A stretch of 64,000 nt of DNA from Halomonas sp. NO4. Lineage in GTDB: Bacteria; Pseudomonadota; Gammaproteobacteria; Pseudomonadales; Halomonadaceae. Under the pieces are notes generated by a model, which was given only the letters and a program-made list of their open reading frames with translations, was not told the DNA's origin and searched no databases. Location: positions 94,371 through 158,370 of the forward strand of contig NZ_WHMA01000009.1 of NCBI RefSeq assembly GCF_010994375.1, in the 5' to 3' direction. The position numbers and the translations under genes are program-made. Of the stretch, positions 1 through 8,906 are shown in pieces (position 1 is the first letter of the stretch; every line of letters starts with the position of its first letter).

Positions 1-2
1 CC

Positions 3-1172
3 CGCGAACAGGGCAAGCCGCTGGCCGAAGCCCGCGGCGAGGTCGCTTATGGCGCATCGTTCGTGGAGTTCTACGCCGAGGAGGCCAAGCGCATGGCCGG
101 CGAGACGCTGCCCGGCCACGGCGCCGACAAGCGCATCCTGGTGTTTCGCGAACCGATCGGCGTGGTGGCGGCCATCACCCCCTGGAACTTCCCGCTGGCG
201 ATGATCACCCGCAAGTGCGCCCCGGCGCTGGCCGCCGGCTGCCCGGTGGTGATCAAGCCCGCCGAGGCCACCCCGCTCACCGCCCTGGCGCTGGCGAAAC
301 TGGCCGAGGAGGTGGGTTTCCCCGCCGGGGTGATCAACGTGGTCACGGCGAGCCAGCCGGCGGCCATCGGCGAGGTGCTGACCACCGACCCGCGGGTGCG
401 CAAGGTCTCCTTCACCGGCTCCACGGCGGTGGGCAAGCGACTGCTCGCCCAGTGTGCCGGCACGGTCAAGAAGGCCTCCCTGGAACTCGGCGGCAACGCC
501 CCCTTCATCGTCTTCGACGACGCCGATCTGGATGCCGCCGTGGAAGGCGCCATCGCCTCCAAGTACCGCAACTCGGGCCAGACCTGCGTATGCACCAACC
601 GCCTGCTGGTTCAGGCCGGCGTCTATGACGCCTTCGTGGCGAAGCTCGCCGCCCGCGTCGCCGAGCTCAAGGTGGGCAACGGCCTCGAGGAGGGCGTGGT
701 GCAGGGGCCGCTGATCAACCCGGCCGCCGTGGACAAGGTGCGCGCCCACATCGCCGATGCGCTTGAGAAGGGCGGTCGCCTGGTGTGCGGCGGCGAACCC
801 CACGCCCTGGGCGGCACCTTCTTTGAGCCCACGGTGATCGCCGATGTCACCCCCGCAATGCGCGTCGCCCGCGAGGAGACCTTCGGCCCCCTGGCGCCGG
901 TGTTCCGCTTCGAGGACGACGCCGAGGCGATCGAGCAGGCCAACGCCACCGAGTTCGGGCTGGCGGCCTACTTCTACGCCCGCGACTACCGGCGCATCTG
1001 GCATGTCATGGAGGCGCTGGAGTATGGCATGGTGGCCGTCAACGAGGGGATTCTCTCCACGGAGCTGGCACCCTTCGGCGGCGTCAAGGAGTCCGGTCTG
1101 GGGCGCGAGGGCTCGCGCCACGGCCTGGACGAGTTCACTGAACTAAAATACGTCTGTGTCGGCGGCCTTTGA
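3..1172 (+). CDS. gabD: NAD(P)-dependent succinate-semialdehyde dehydrogenase, 5'-truncated by window edge
   Basis: Oxidises succinate semialdehyde to succinate, the second step of GABA catabolism, in the cytosol. 389 residues are visible. The frame is open back to the window edge, and roughly the first 90 residues of a usual ~480-residue protein lie outside. The aldehyde dehydrogenase fold is clear: PWNFP near visible residue 40, the ELGG general-base motif at visible residue 161, and the catalytic Cys in GQTCVC at visible residue 195 (codon 585-587). The C-terminal part carries the [11 protein letters not shown] and [13 protein letters not shown] signatures typical of GabD. gabT follows after 32 bases on the same strand, so the two probably share a transcript. 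The neighbour favours a succinate-semialdehyde substrate over another aldehyde, but substrate specificity is inferred. Confidence 0.93.
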   Translation, partial: REQGKPLAEARGEVAYGASFVEFYAEEAKRMAGETLPGHGADKRILVFREPIGVVAAITPWNFPLAMITRKCAPALAAGCPVVIKPAEATPLTALALAKLAEEVGFPAGVINVVTASQPAAIGEVLTTDPRVRKVSFTGSTAVGKRLLAQCAGTVKKASLELGGNAPFIVFDDADLDAAVEGAIASKYRNSGQTCVCTNRLLVQAGVYDAFVAKLAARVAELKVGNGLEEGVVQGPLINPAAVDKVRAHIADALEKGGRLVCGGEPHALGGTFFEPTVIADVTPAMRVAREETFGPLAPVFRFEDDAEAIEQANATEFGLAAYFYARDYRRIWHVMEALEYGMVAVNEGILSTELAPFGGVKESGLGREGSRHGLDEFTELKYVCVGGL

Positions 1173-1204
1173 TCGCCACAAACCCACGGATTCCGGGAGT
1201 CATC

Positions 1205-2503
1205 ATGAACAACGCACAGCTCAACGAACTCAAGCAGCGCTACGTCGCCAGCGGCGCGGCGAGCCCCGCCACCCAGTTCGCCGACCGCGCCGAGAACGCG
1301 CTGATCTGGGATGCCGACGGCAACCGCATCATCGACTTCGCCGGCGGCATCGGCGTGCTCAACATCGGCCACCGCCATCCCAAGGTGGTCGAGGCCGTGA
1401 AGGCGCAGCTGGACAAGGTCATGCATACCTGCCAAACGGTAATGCCCTACGAGGGCTATGTGCGCGTGGCCGAGAAGCTCAGCCAGATCACGCCGGTGCG
1501 CGGCCACGCCAAGGTGATGCTCGCCAACTCCGGGGCCGAGGCACTGGAGAACGCCGTCAAGGTGGCCCGCGCCGCCACCGGCAAGAACAACGTGATCTGC
1601 TTCGACGGCGGCTACCATGGCCGCACCTTCATGACCATGGCCATGAACGGCAAGGTCGCCCCCTACGCCACCGACTTCGGCAGCATGCCGGGCAACGTCT
1701 TCCGCGCCCCCTACCCGGTGCCCTACCACGGCGTCAGCGAGGACGAGGCGCTGCGCGGTCTGAAGATGGCGCTCAAGACCGACGCCAACCCCCGCGACAC
1801 CGCGGCCATCGTGCTCGAGCCGGTGCTCGGCGAGGGCGGCTTCTATGCGGCCCCGGCGAGCTTCCTCAAGGCGATTCGCGAGATCTGCGACGAGCACGGC
1901 ATGCTGATGATCGCCGACGAGGTGCAGTCCGGCTTCGGGCGTACCGGCAAGATGTTCGCCATCGAGCACAGCGGCGTCGAGCCCGACATCATCACCATGG
2001 CCAAGAGCATGGCCGACGGCATGCCGATCTCCGCCGTGGTGGGCACCGACAAGCACATGGACGCCTCCGGCGGCAACTCTCTGGGCGGCACCTACACCGG
2101 AAGCCCGGTCTCCTGCGCCGCGGTGCTGGCGGTGCTCGAGGTGTTCGAGGAGGAGAATATCCTCGAGAAGAGCCAAGCGCTCGGCGACAAGCTGGCCCAG
2201 CGCTTCGTCCAGTGGGAGGCGCAGTTCGCCTGCGTCGACAACCCGCGCCACCTGGGCGCCATGGCCGCCTTCGAGCTGGTCACCGACAAGCAGGCCCACA
2301 GCCCGGATGCGGAGCTGGCTGCCGCGCTGTGCAAGAAGGCCCGCGAAAAGGGGCTGGTGCTGCTCTCCTGCGGGCTCTACGGCAACACCATTCGCTTCCT
2401 GATGCCGGTGACCATCGAGGACGAAGTGCTCCAGGAAGGGCTCGACATCGTCGAGGCGTCCCTCAAGGAGCTGGTGGGCAGCCAGGCCGCAGCCACTGCC
2501 TGA
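1205..2503 (+). CDS. gabT: 4-aminobutyrate--2-oxoglutarate aminotransferase
   Basis: PLP-dependent class-III aminotransferase (432 aa) that moves the amino group of GABA to 2-oxoglutarate and delivers succinate semialdehyde to GabD. The ATG at 1205 is chosen because CGGGAG (1194-1199) lies 5 bases upstream and the protein then begins MNNAQLNELK, as in the family; an in-frame start at 1169 would overlap gabD and has no ribosome binding site. Visible features are the NSGAEA phosphate-binding segment near residue 108, IADEVQSG with the cofactor Asp at 238, and the Schiff-base lysine K267 in MAKSM. Length and motifs are those of bacterial GabT. Ornithine or beta-alanine aminotransferase activity cannot be excluded, but the gabD partner supports GABA. 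The gene ends 23 bases before a strong hairpin terminator. Confidence 0.94.
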   Translation: MNNAQLNELKQRYVASGAASPATQFADRAENALIWDADGNRIIDFAGGIGVLNIGHRHPKVVEAVKAQLDKVMHTCQTVMPYEGYVRVAEKLSQITPVRGHAKVMLANSGAEALENAVKVARAATGKNNVICFDGGYHGRTFMTMAMNGKVAPYATDFGSMPGNVFRAPYPVPYHGVSEDEALRGLKMALKTDANPRDTAAIVLEPVLGEGGFYAAPASFLKAIREICDEHGMLMIADEVQSGFGRTGKMFAIEHSGVEPDIITMAKSMADGMPISAVVGTDKHMDASGGNSLGGTYTGSPVSCAAVLAVLEVFEEENILEKSQALGDKLAQRFVQWEAQFACVDNPRHLGAMAAFELVTDKQAHSPDAELAAALCKKAREKGLVLLSCGLYGNTIRFLMPVTIEDEVLQEGLDIVEASLKELVGSQAAATA

Positions 2504-2526
2504 GCCCTGCCCCAGGCCCGATAACG

Positions 2527-2556
2527 AACCGCCCGGCTGGTGACAGCCGGGCGGTT
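2527..2556. terminator. Hairpin terminator between gabT and the convergent small membrane protein gene
   Basis: Perfect 12-bp inverted repeat AACCGCCCGGCT / AGCCGGGCGGTT with a 6-base loop (GGTGAC). It lies 23 bases after gabT and 17 bases beyond the stop of the convergent gene at 2574. The T content following it is weak in both directions (GTCTAT on plus, CGTTAT on minus), so it may work partly by structure alone or serve both genes. Confidence 0.75.
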
Positions 2557-2573
2557 GTCTATGGCAGCCAGGC

Positions 2574-2819
2574 TCAGCCCTGTCGCACCTTGGCGATCAC
2601 CCACAGCAACACCACCGATCCCACGGTGGCCGTCACCAGCGAGCCGACGAAGCCGCCGGCCTGAAGGCCCAGCAGGCTGAACAGAAAGCCGCCGACCAGC
2701 GCACCGACCACCCCGACCCCGATGTTGCCGAGGATGCCGAACCCGCCACCGCGCATGATGTGGCCGGCGATCCAGCCCGCCAGCCCGCCGATGATCAACC
2801 AGGCAATCACTCCCATCAT
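2574..2819 (-). CDS. GlsB/YeaQ/YmgE-family small membrane stress protein
   Basis: 81-residue, very hydrophobic, glycine-rich protein with three predicted membrane segments (about residues 3-20, 27-49 and 57-76). The pattern GGLAGWIAGHIMRGGGFG followed by NIGVGVVGALVGG is characteristic of the transglycosylase-associated (GlsB/YeaQ/YmgE) family, whose members are envelope or general-stress proteins of unknown biochemical role. GGAG precedes two consecutive ATG codons, so the start may be 2819 or 2816. It faces gabT across a shared hairpin and is probably a single-gene transcript. Confidence 0.85.
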   Translation of the reverse strand: MMGVIAWLIIGGLAGWIAGHIMRGGGFGILGNIGVGVVGALVGGFLFSLLGLQAGGFVGSLVTATVGSVVLLWVIAKVRQG

Positions 2820-2903
2820 CCGTTCTCCTCTTCCGTGCTCAGGGGCAAGTCGCGGGACCGTCGGATAACGGCCCCGCTGTGGACACCGCCGGGTCGGTCG
2901 CGT

Positions 2904-3458
2904 TCAGAAGGACGACCCGGGCTGCTCGAGAAAGGCCAGTTCCTCGGGCGTGGACTCGCGCCCCAGGATGGCATTGCGATGAGGGTAGCGACCGAAGCGC
3001 TCGAGAATATCGCGATGGCGCCGCTCGAAACGCAGGTTCTCCTCCAGGCCCGGCTGATCGAACAGACGCAGCGCCTCGTCATGGATCGCCAGCGACTCGC
3101 TGTGCATGTAGGGCATGTAGAGAAAGGCCCGCTGCAGCGTCGTGAGCGGCCGATCCAGTCCCTGGCCCACCGCCTCCTGGGCGAGCACCAGGGCGACAGG
3201 ATCGGCGGCAAAGGCGTCCGGCGTATCACGGTGGACGTTGCGCGAGAACTGGTCGAGCACGATCACCTCGGCCAGCCGCCCCTGCGCCGCGCGGCGCCAC
3301 GGCCACAGCTCGCCCTGCTGCGCCGCCGCGAGCAGCGCGCCGAAGCGCTGCGTGATCTCGGCATCCAGCGCCGGGTCCTTGCGGAACCACTGGGCAGGTG
3401 CGAGTTCGCGGAACCAGAAATCGAGCACCGCCTCGGCGCCCGGCAGATCGGTCGGCAT
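2904..3458 (-). CDS. DUF924 family protein
   Basis: 184-residue cytosolic protein of the DUF924 family (TPR-like helical fold, function unknown). Family hallmarks are the opening EAVLDFWFRELAPAQWFRKD, the central VIVLDQFSRNVHRDTP and the C-terminal ERFGRYPHRNAILGRES segment. The ATG at 3458 is preceded by a strong GGGGAGGGA and gives the usual family length; the open frame extends further upstream but without family similarity. It stands between the small membrane gene and the divergent ycjX cluster, with no functional clue from neighbours. Confidence 0.88.
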   Translation of the reverse strand: MPTDLPGAEAVLDFWFRELAPAQWFRKDPALDAEITQRFGALLAAAQQGELWPWRRAAQGRLAEVIVLDQFSRNVHRDTPDAFAADPVALVLAQEAVGQGLDRPLTTLQRAFLYMPYMHSESLAIHDEALRLFDQPGLEENLRFERRHRDILERFGRYPHRNAILGRESTPEELAFLEQPGSSF

Positions 3459-3543
3459 GGATGGCTCCCTCCCCGGTGACGGTCGGCGACCTCGCCGCTT
3501 GCTGCTATCATGGGCCGCTCTCGTGTCCGCCATCAACCCGGGT

Positions 3544-3741
3544 ATGTCGCTGATGCCGCTCCTTCCTGTGCTGGAAGCCCTCACCATTCCCTTCAACCTG
3601 CTCGGCCTGGTGATCTGCCTGGTCGGCCTGACCCTGGCGCAACGCCGCCAGCGGCGCTGGCCCTGGTATGGCATGGCGGTGGCCGGCTTCATGGTCGCCG
3701 CCACGCCGACCCTCCTCGCGCAGCTTTTGCTGCTGCGCTGA
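3544..3741 (+). CDS. Small hydrophobic protein upstream of ycjX (hypothetical)
   Basis: 65-residue open frame beginning MSLMPLLPVLEAL. It has two hydrophobic segments (about residues 5-25 and 42-62) separated by a basic turn RRQRRWPWYG, consistent with a two-pass inner-membrane peptide. It ends 10 bases before ycjX and is collinear with it, so it would be the first gene of that transcript. I do not recognise a family. No strong Shine-Dalgarno sequence is visible; support comes from position and membrane-like composition. Confidence 0.55.
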   Translation: MSLMPLLPVLEALTIPFNLLGLVICLVGLTLAQRRQRRWPWYGMAVAGFMVAATPTLLAQLLLLR

Positions 3742-3751
3742 GGGGCCTGCC

Positions 3752-5143
3752 ATGCGCCAGCCGCTGACCCGCGAACTCGCCGACCTGGTCGAACGCGGCC
3801 GCGACCGCCAGCTGCGCCTGGCCGTCACCGGGCTGTCGCGCGCCGGCAAGACCGCCTTTCTCACCTCGCTGGTCAACCAACTGCGCCACGCCGGACTGGA
3901 GGCGCGCCTCGACCTGCTGCCGGCGGCCCGCGAAGGACGCCTGCTCGGCGCCCGTCGCGTCAGCCAGCCCGACCTGGCGGTGCCGCGCTTCCCCTACGAC
4001 CAGGCCATGGCGGCCCTGGCCGCCGAGCCCCCACACTGGCCGGCGCCCACCCGCGGCATCAGCGAACTGCGCCTGTCGATCCGCTACCGGCCGACGCGTA
4101 GCGGCCTGTGGCGCGGCGACACAGGCCAGCTCGCGCTCGACCTCTTCGACTACCCCGGCGAGTGGCTGCTCGACCTGCCGCTGCTGGGCACCGACTACCT
4201 GCGCTGGAGCACGCAGGTGCTGGCGGGCGCGGGCGCCCAGCGGCGTGCGCTGATGGCCGAGTGGGAGCGGGCCGCGGCGCGCCTCGACCCGGCGGCGGAA
4301 GCCAACGAGGCGGAGCTTGCCGCCATCGCCGAGCAGTACGCCATGGCCCTGCGCGCTGCCCGCGAGGCCGGCTTCGCCGACCTGCAGCCGGGGCGCTTCC
4401 TGCTGCCCGGCGACCTCGCCGGCGCTCCGGTGCTGCAGTTCTTTCCCCTGCCGGGCCTGGCCGACGGCGACCGCGAGCGACTCGAGGCGCTCCCTCCGGA
4501 GAGCGTCTACGCCACCCTGGCGGCGCGCTTTCGCCACTACCAGCAACACATCGTCAAGCCCTTCTACCGCGACCACTTCCGCCGCTTCGACCGCCAGATC
4601 GTGCTGGTCGACGTACTCGGCGCGCTCAACGCCGGCCCCGAGCGCTTCGAGGACCTCGCCCGGGCGCTCGCCACCCTGATGCAGAGCTTCGACTACGGCA
4701 AGCGCAGCCTGCTCTCGCGCCTCTTCGCCCCGCGCATCGACCGGCTGGCCATTGCCGCCACCAAGGCCGACCACGTCACACCCGAGCAGCACCCGCGCCT
4801 CACCGCCCTGCTCGAGGCACTGCTCGCCGAGCCGCTCAAGGACCTGCGCTACGCCAACGTGCCGGTCAAGGCACTATCACTGGCCTCGATCCGCGCCACC
4901 GACGTCCACGAGGTCGTCCACCAGGGCGAGCGCACCCCGGCCCTGCGGGGGACCACCCTGGACGGCGAGTCGCTGCTGCTGTTCCCCGGCGAGGTGCCGA
5001 GCCGGCTGCCCGATGCCGACTTCTGGGCGCGCCAGGGCTTCGCCTTCACCGCCTTTCGGCCTCCGCCGTCGCCGCACGGCGCCCTGCCCCACATCCGCCT
5101 CGACGCCGCCCTCGACTGGCTGCTCGGAGACAAGCTGCGATGA
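3752..5143 (+). CDS. ycjX: YcjX-like P-loop GTPase/ATPase
   Basis: 463-residue YcjX family protein (DUF463), a predicted P-loop NTPase of the envelope-stress-associated ycjX-ycjF pair. Walker A is GLSRAGKT near residues 28-35, and DLFDYPGEWLLDLPLL near residue 130 matches the family's switch-like region. The VDVLGALNAG and FDYGKRS segments and the NKxD-like ATKADHV motif are also family features. The ATG at 3752 gives the normal family length. The 3' end overlaps ycjF in an ATGA arrangement, so the two are translationally coupled. Its biochemical role is not established. Confidence 0.93.
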   Translation: MRQPLTRELADLVERGRDRQLRLAVTGLSRAGKTAFLTSLVNQLRHAGLEARLDLLPAAREGRLLGARRVSQPDLAVPRFPYDQAMAALAAEPPHWPAPTRGISELRLSIRYRPTRSGLWRGDTGQLALDLFDYPGEWLLDLPLLGTDYLRWSTQVLAGAGAQRRALMAEWERAAARLDPAAEANEAELAAIAEQYAMALRAAREAGFADLQPGRFLLPGDLAGAPVLQFFPLPGLADGDRERLEALPPESVYATLAARFRHYQQHIVKPFYRDHFRRFDRQIVLVDVLGALNAGPERFEDLARALATLMQSFDYGKRSLLSRLFAPRIDRLAIAATKADHVTPEQHPRLTALLEALLAEPLKDLRYANVPVKALSLASIRATDVHEVVHQGERTPALRGTTLDGESLLLFPGEVPSRLPDADFWARQGFAFTAFRPPPSPHGALPHIRLDAALDWLLGDKLR

Positions 5144-6192
5144 CCACGCCTCGACCCCACCCCGGCGACGACGACCCGCAACCCGGGCGTCGCTTCGCCC
5201 TGGACGACGACGCCCCGCCCGCGCCGGCGAGCGTCACGCCGAGACAGGATTTCGACCCCCACCTGCCCTCGCGGCTCGCCGCCACGGAGTCGACGCGCGC
5301 CGAGCACGACCTGGAAAGCGGCCTGATGCGCCCCCGGAAGCGGCGCTGGGGCCTGCTGGGTCTGTTGACCGGCGGCCTGGCGCTGGGCACCGCCGAGCTC
5401 GCCGTGACGCTGCCCGCCACGCTCGCCGGCGGCGACTGGCTGGCCGGCGGCTGGCAGCTGCTGGGGCTGGCTGCCATCGCCCTGGGGACCGCTGCCCTGG
5501 GTCGCGAACTCTGGCGCCTGCGCCGGCTGCGCCGCCACGACCGCCTGCGCGAGCGCCTCGCCCGCCTGCCCCGGGCCGATGCCCGAGAGGGCCTGGCGCA
5601 GGCCGATGAGCTCAAGCGCCAGCTCGACCTCGACGACGACCACCCCCACTGGCTCGCCTTTCGCGACGCCGTCCAGCCGCACCACGGCGGCGACGAGCTG
5701 CGCGCCCTGCTGGCTCACCACCTGCTGGCCCCGCGCGATCGCGAGGCACGGCGGCTGATCTCGCGGATGAGTGGGGAAACCGCCGTCATGGTGGCCGTGA
5801 GCCCCCTGACGCTGGTCGACATGGGACTGGTGGCCTGGCGCAACCTGGCGATGGTCGATCGGGTGTGCCGGCTGTATGGCCTGGAGCTCGGCTACGCCAG
5901 CCGCCTGCGCCTGCTGCGTGGGGTGCTGCACAACATGGCCTTTGCCGGCGCTTCGGAGATGGCCAGCGACACCGGCATGGAGATACTCTCCCTTGACCTC
6001 GCCGGGCGCCTCTCGACCCGGGCCGGCCAGGGGCTGGGCATCGGCCTGCTCAGCGCCCGCCTGGGGCTGCGCGCCCAGCGGTTGACCCGCCCGCTCGCGT
6101 TCACGGACGACGAGGCGCCCCGCCTCGGCGACCTGCGCCGCGAGCTGTGGCAGCAGCTTCGCCGGCTGGAGGCCAAGGAATCGGAGCGCTGA
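5140..6192 (+). CDS. ycjF: YcjF-like inner-membrane protein (DUF697)
   Basis: 350-residue partner of YcjX. The first ~65 residues are polar and proline-rich (predicted cytosolic), followed by the basic MRPRKRRWG and two membrane segments (about residues 67-90 and 98-120). A soluble region and a C-terminal DUF697 domain follow, beginning around RRLISRMSGETAVMVAVSP. The last third is helical with a basic tail. The start codon overlaps the ycjX stop, the classic arrangement of this pair, and gives the usual family length. Function unknown; linked to stress responses in enterics by genetic context. Confidence 0.9.
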   Translation: MTTPRPHPGDDDPQPGRRFALDDDAPPAPASVTPRQDFDPHLPSRLAATESTRAEHDLESGLMRPRKRRWGLLGLLTGGLALGTAELAVTLPATLAGGDWLAGGWQLLGLAAIALGTAALGRELWRLRRLRRHDRLRERLARLPRADAREGLAQADELKRQLDLDDDHPHWLAFRDAVQPHHGGDELRALLAHHLLAPRDREARRLISRMSGETAVMVAVSPLTLVDMGLVAWRNLAMVDRVCRLYGLELGYASRLRLLRGVLHNMAFAGASEMASDTGMEILSLDLAGRLSTRAGQGLGIGLLSARLGLRAQRLTRPLAFTDDEAPRLGDLRRELWQQLRRLEAKESER

Positions 6193-6203
6193 AGTCGCCT
6201 ATC

Positions 6204-6244
6204 TTGACCGCGGTCATGACAACCAGGCCGCCGCCAGCTAGGCT
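6204..6244 (+). promoter_or_regulatory. ANR/FNR-like box plus -10 element upstream of uspA
   Basis: TTGACCGCGGTCAT (6204-6217) contains a perfect 12-bp palindrome, TGACCGCGGTCA. It resembles the ANR/FNR consensus TTGAT-N4-ATCAA with T/C changes inside the half sites. A -10-like TAGGCT (6239-6244) lies downstream, placing the palindrome centre about 41 bases before the expected transcription start, the class-II activator position. ANR control of universal stress proteins is known in Pseudomonas. The assignment here is inferred from spacing and similarity only. Confidence 0.45.
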
Positions 6245-6288
6245 CGAAGTGACTTCCCCTCACTCACACCGCCACACAGGACGCTGCC

Positions 6289-6729
6289 ATGTTCCACACC
6301 ATCCTTGTTCCCGTCGACGGCTCCGAGCACAGCAAGAAGGCGCTGACCGTGGCCTGTCAGCTCGCCCGGCAGAGCAACGCCACCCTGCACATCCTGCACA
6401 TCCCGGAAGAGCTGGCCCACGAGACCACCCTGGTGTGGGGCATCGGGGCCATTGCCCTGGAGGCCTCCCGCGAGGACCGCGAACGGACCGGCCGGCAGAT
6501 CGTCGATCGTGCCGCCGAGGACGCCCGTCAGCAGGGGGCCACGCAGGTGGAAACCCTCATCGGCCAGGGCGACCCGGCGCGCACCATCGTCAGCGAGGCG
6601 CGCAAGAGCGGTGCAGACGCCATCGTCATGGGTAGCCGGGGGCTCAGCGACCTCAAGGGCCTGGTGGTCGGCAGCGTCTCGCACAAAGTGAGCCATGCCG
6701 CCACCTGCACGGTGATCACGGTACGTTGA
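6289..6729 (+). CDS. Universal stress protein, UspA family
   Basis: 146-residue single-domain Usp. It starts MFHTILVPVDGSEHSKKAL, with the Asp of the VPVDGS strand used for ATP binding in this family, and ends with the nucleotide-binding signature GSRGLSDLKGLVVGSVSHKV (G-x2-G-x9-G-S pattern) followed by a hydrophobic strand. It is therefore likely an ATP-binding subtype acting in the cytosol under starvation, hypoxia or other stress. AGGA lies 9 bases before the ATG. It is a single gene between ycjF and rnb, with its own candidate oxygen-responsive promoter at 6204-6244. Confidence 0.93.
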   Translation: MFHTILVPVDGSEHSKKALTVACQLARQSNATLHILHIPEELAHETTLVWGIGAIALEASREDRERTGRQIVDRAAEDARQQGATQVETLIGQGDPARTIVSEARKSGADAIVMGSRGLSDLKGLVVGSVSHKVSHAATCTVITVR

Positions 6730-6779
6730 GCCGGATCGAACGCCATCTCCCTGATTTGGCGTGGGGGGCTACACCGCGT

Positions 6780-6808
6780 TTGGCGCCGGCCGCGGGAATC
6801 CGTATAGT
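6780..6808 (+). promoter_or_regulatory. Candidate sigma-70 promoter of rnb
   Basis: TTGGCG (6780-6785), a 17-base spacer and TATAGT (6803-6808): a 4/6 and 5/6 match to the housekeeping consensus at ideal spacing, about 33 bases before the rnb start codon. No operator is evident. Confidence 0.55.
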
Positions 6809-6840
6809 GGCCCCCTTACTCCCGCCACACGTTCGTGATC

Positions 6841-8781
6841 ATGCTGCAGAATAACGCCCTGCTTGCCCAGCTCAAGCAACAGATCCGCTCCACCACCCCT
6901 CGTGTCGAGGGCGTGATCAAGGCCACCGAGAAGGGCTTCGGCTTCCTCGAGACCGACGACGGCAACTCCTATTTCGTCCCGCCGCCCGCCATGAAGCAGG
7001 TGCTGCACGGTGATCGCGTCGAGGCCATCCTCCACGAGGAGGGCGACAAGAAGAGCGTCGAGCCGGACACCCTGATCGAACAGGGACTGGATCGCTTCAT
7101 CGCCCGGGTGCAGAAACGCGAGGGCCGCCTGGCCGTGGTCCCGGACCACCCCTCGATCAAGAACGTCCTGAAGGCGCGCATCAAGCGCAGCCTCGAGGAG
7201 GCCAGCATCGGCGATGCCGACTGGGTGGTGGCCCGCCTGGTGCGTCATCCGCTCAAGGCCGATGACCGCGGTTTCTTCACCCAGATCGACGAACTGGTGG
7301 CCAAGGCCGACGACCCGGCGGTGCCGTGGCGCGTGACCCTGGCGCGCCACGCCCTGGAGCAGGAGTGCCCGGACGCCGGCAGCGACTGGCCGCTGCGCGA
7401 CGAGGGTCTGGCACGCGAGGACCTCACCGCCGAGCCCTTCTTCACCATCGACAGCGAGAAGACCCGCGACATGGACGATGCCCTGCGCATCGTCGCTCGT
7501 GAGAACGGCGGCTGGGACCTCACCGTGGCCATCGCCGATCCCACCGCCTATGTCGAGGAGGGCCACGCGGCGGACCTCGAGGCGCGCACCCGCGCCTTCA
7601 CCGTCTACCTGCCGGGCCAGAACGTCACCATGCTGCCCGAGCAGCTGGCCGACGACCTCTGCTCGCTGTGGGAGGGCCAGGAGCGCCCGGTGCTGGCCTG
7701 CACGCTCACCGTGCACGCCGACGGCAGCCTGGGCGACTACCGCTTCTTCGCCGCCACCGCCCAGTCCCACGCCAAGCTGGCCTACGACCGCGTCTCCGAT
7801 TGGCTCGAGGGCCGAGGCGAGTGGGCGCCAGACGACACCATCGGCGAGCAGCTCAAGTCGCTGCGCGATCTCACCGAGGCACGCGCCACCTGGCGGGCCG
7901 AGCATGCCCTGGTCTTCCAGGATCGCCCCGACTACGTCTTCGACCTGGACGACGCCGGCAACGTGCTGGACATCCGCACCGAAGAGCGGCGCATCGCCAA
8001 CCGCATGATCGAGGAGTCGATGATCGCCGCCAACGCCTGCTGCGCCGACCTGCTCGCCGCGCACGTGGGCCACGGCATCTTCAACGTGCATCGCGCCTTC
8101 GAGGCCGACAAGGCCGAAGCCGCTCGCGAGTTTCTCGCCAGTCAGGAGATCGAGGTGGCGCTGGAGGCGCTCACCGAGCTGCCGCGCTACAAGGAACTCA
8201 AGCGTGAGCTGGAGGGCCGCGGCGACGCCTGGCTCGACCATCGCCTGCGCCGCTTCCAGGGCTTCACCAGCATGTCGGCCAAACCCGGCCCGCACTTCGG
8301 CCTGGGGCTGCCCGCTTACGCCACCTGGACCTCGCCGATCCGCAAGTACGGCGACATGGTCAACCATCGCCTGATCAAGCGCGTGCTCAAGGGCGAGCAG
8401 GCGCCTGCCGAGGCGAGCCTGGCGCTCACCGAGCAGCTCACCGAGCGCCGCCGGCTCAACCGCATGGCCGAGCGCGACGTCAAGGACTGGCTCTACGTGC
8501 GCTACCTGACGCCCGCCGCCGAGGCCCAGCAGACCTTCGACGCCGAAGTGATCCAGGTCAACCGCGGCGGCATGCGCGTGCGTCTCACCGCCAACGGCGC
8601 CACCGCCTTCGTGCCCGCCCCGACGATCCACAGCGATCGCGACAAGGTGGCCATCGACGACAAGGAGGGACGCATCCAGGTGGAGAGCGAGGAGCGCTTC
8701 AAGCTGGGCGACCACATCCGCGTCGCCCTGGTCGAGGCCCGCGAGGAGACCCGCTCCCTGGTAGCCCGCCCCGTCGAGTGA
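6841..8781 (+). CDS. rnb: Exoribonuclease II (RNase II)
   Basis: 646-residue 3'-to-5' hydrolytic exoribonuclease that degrades single-stranded RNA processively in mRNA turnover. The whole length matches the RNase II rather than the longer RNase R plan: N-terminal cold-shock domains (TPRVEGVIKATEKGFGFLE), RNB domain with the metal-binding aspartates in TIDSEKTRDMDDA near residue 205, the SAKPGPHFGLGLPAYATWTS active-site segment with the downstream RKYGDMVNHR, and a C-terminal S1 domain. The ATG at 6841 aligns with the E. coli start (MxxxNxLLAQLKQQ); an in-frame GTG at 6835 is possible. There is no good Shine-Dalgarno sequence. The gene stands alone, and its terminator region is interrupted by an IS element. 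Confidence 0.95.
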   Translation: MLQNNALLAQLKQQIRSTTPRVEGVIKATEKGFGFLETDDGNSYFVPPPAMKQVLHGDRVEAILHEEGDKKSVEPDTLIEQGLDRFIARVQKREGRLAVVPDHPSIKNVLKARIKRSLEEASIGDADWVVARLVRHPLKADDRGFFTQIDELVAKADDPAVPWRVTLARHALEQECPDAGSDWPLRDEGLAREDLTAEPFFTIDSEKTRDMDDALRIVARENGGWDLTVAIADPTAYVEEGHAADLEARTRAFTVYLPGQNVTMLPEQLADDLCSLWEGQERPVLACTLTVHADGSLGDYRFFAATAQSHAKLAYDRVSDWLEGRGEWAPDDTIGEQLKSLRDLTEARATWRAEHALVFQDRPDYVFDLDDAGNVLDIRTEERRIANRMIEESMIAANACCADLLAAHVGHGIFNVHRAFEADKAEAAREFLASQEIEVALEALTELPRYKELKRELEGRGDAWLDHRLRRFQGFTSMSAKPGPHFGLGLPAYATWTSPIRKYGDMVNHRLIKRVLKGEQAPAEASLALTEQLTERRRLNRMAERDVKDWLYVRYLTPAAEAQQTFDAEVIQVNRGGMRVRLTANGATAFVPAPTIHSDRDKVAIDDKEGRIQVESEERFKLGDHIRVALVEAREETRSLVARPVE

Positions 8782-8876
8782 CACGGCGTCCCCACCGACC
8801 CGCACGACGCCTCTGCCCGACACGGCCGGGGCGTCGTCGTAGTCGTCGCAGACACGAAAAGGGCACCCGCTCGGGT

Positions 8877-8906
8877 AATGCCAGTCAGTTAACGCTGACT
8901 GGCATT
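8877..8906. repeat. Hairpin at the left IS end overlapping the transposase stop
   Basis: AATGCCAGTCAG (8877-8888), loop TTAACG, CTGACTGGCATT (8895-8906): a perfect 12-bp stem built from the terminal repeat and an inverted copy just inside it. The transposase stop codon (8889-8891) lies in the loop, so the structure is at the 3' end of its mRNA and could act as a terminator-like or stabilising hairpin, or influence transposase binding at this end. Confidence 0.75.

Noticed and set aside
986..2299. 437-residue open frame antisense to gabT
   Set aside because: His/Gly/Val-rich product typical of an antisense shadow in GC-rich DNA; gabT on the other strand has full family similarity.
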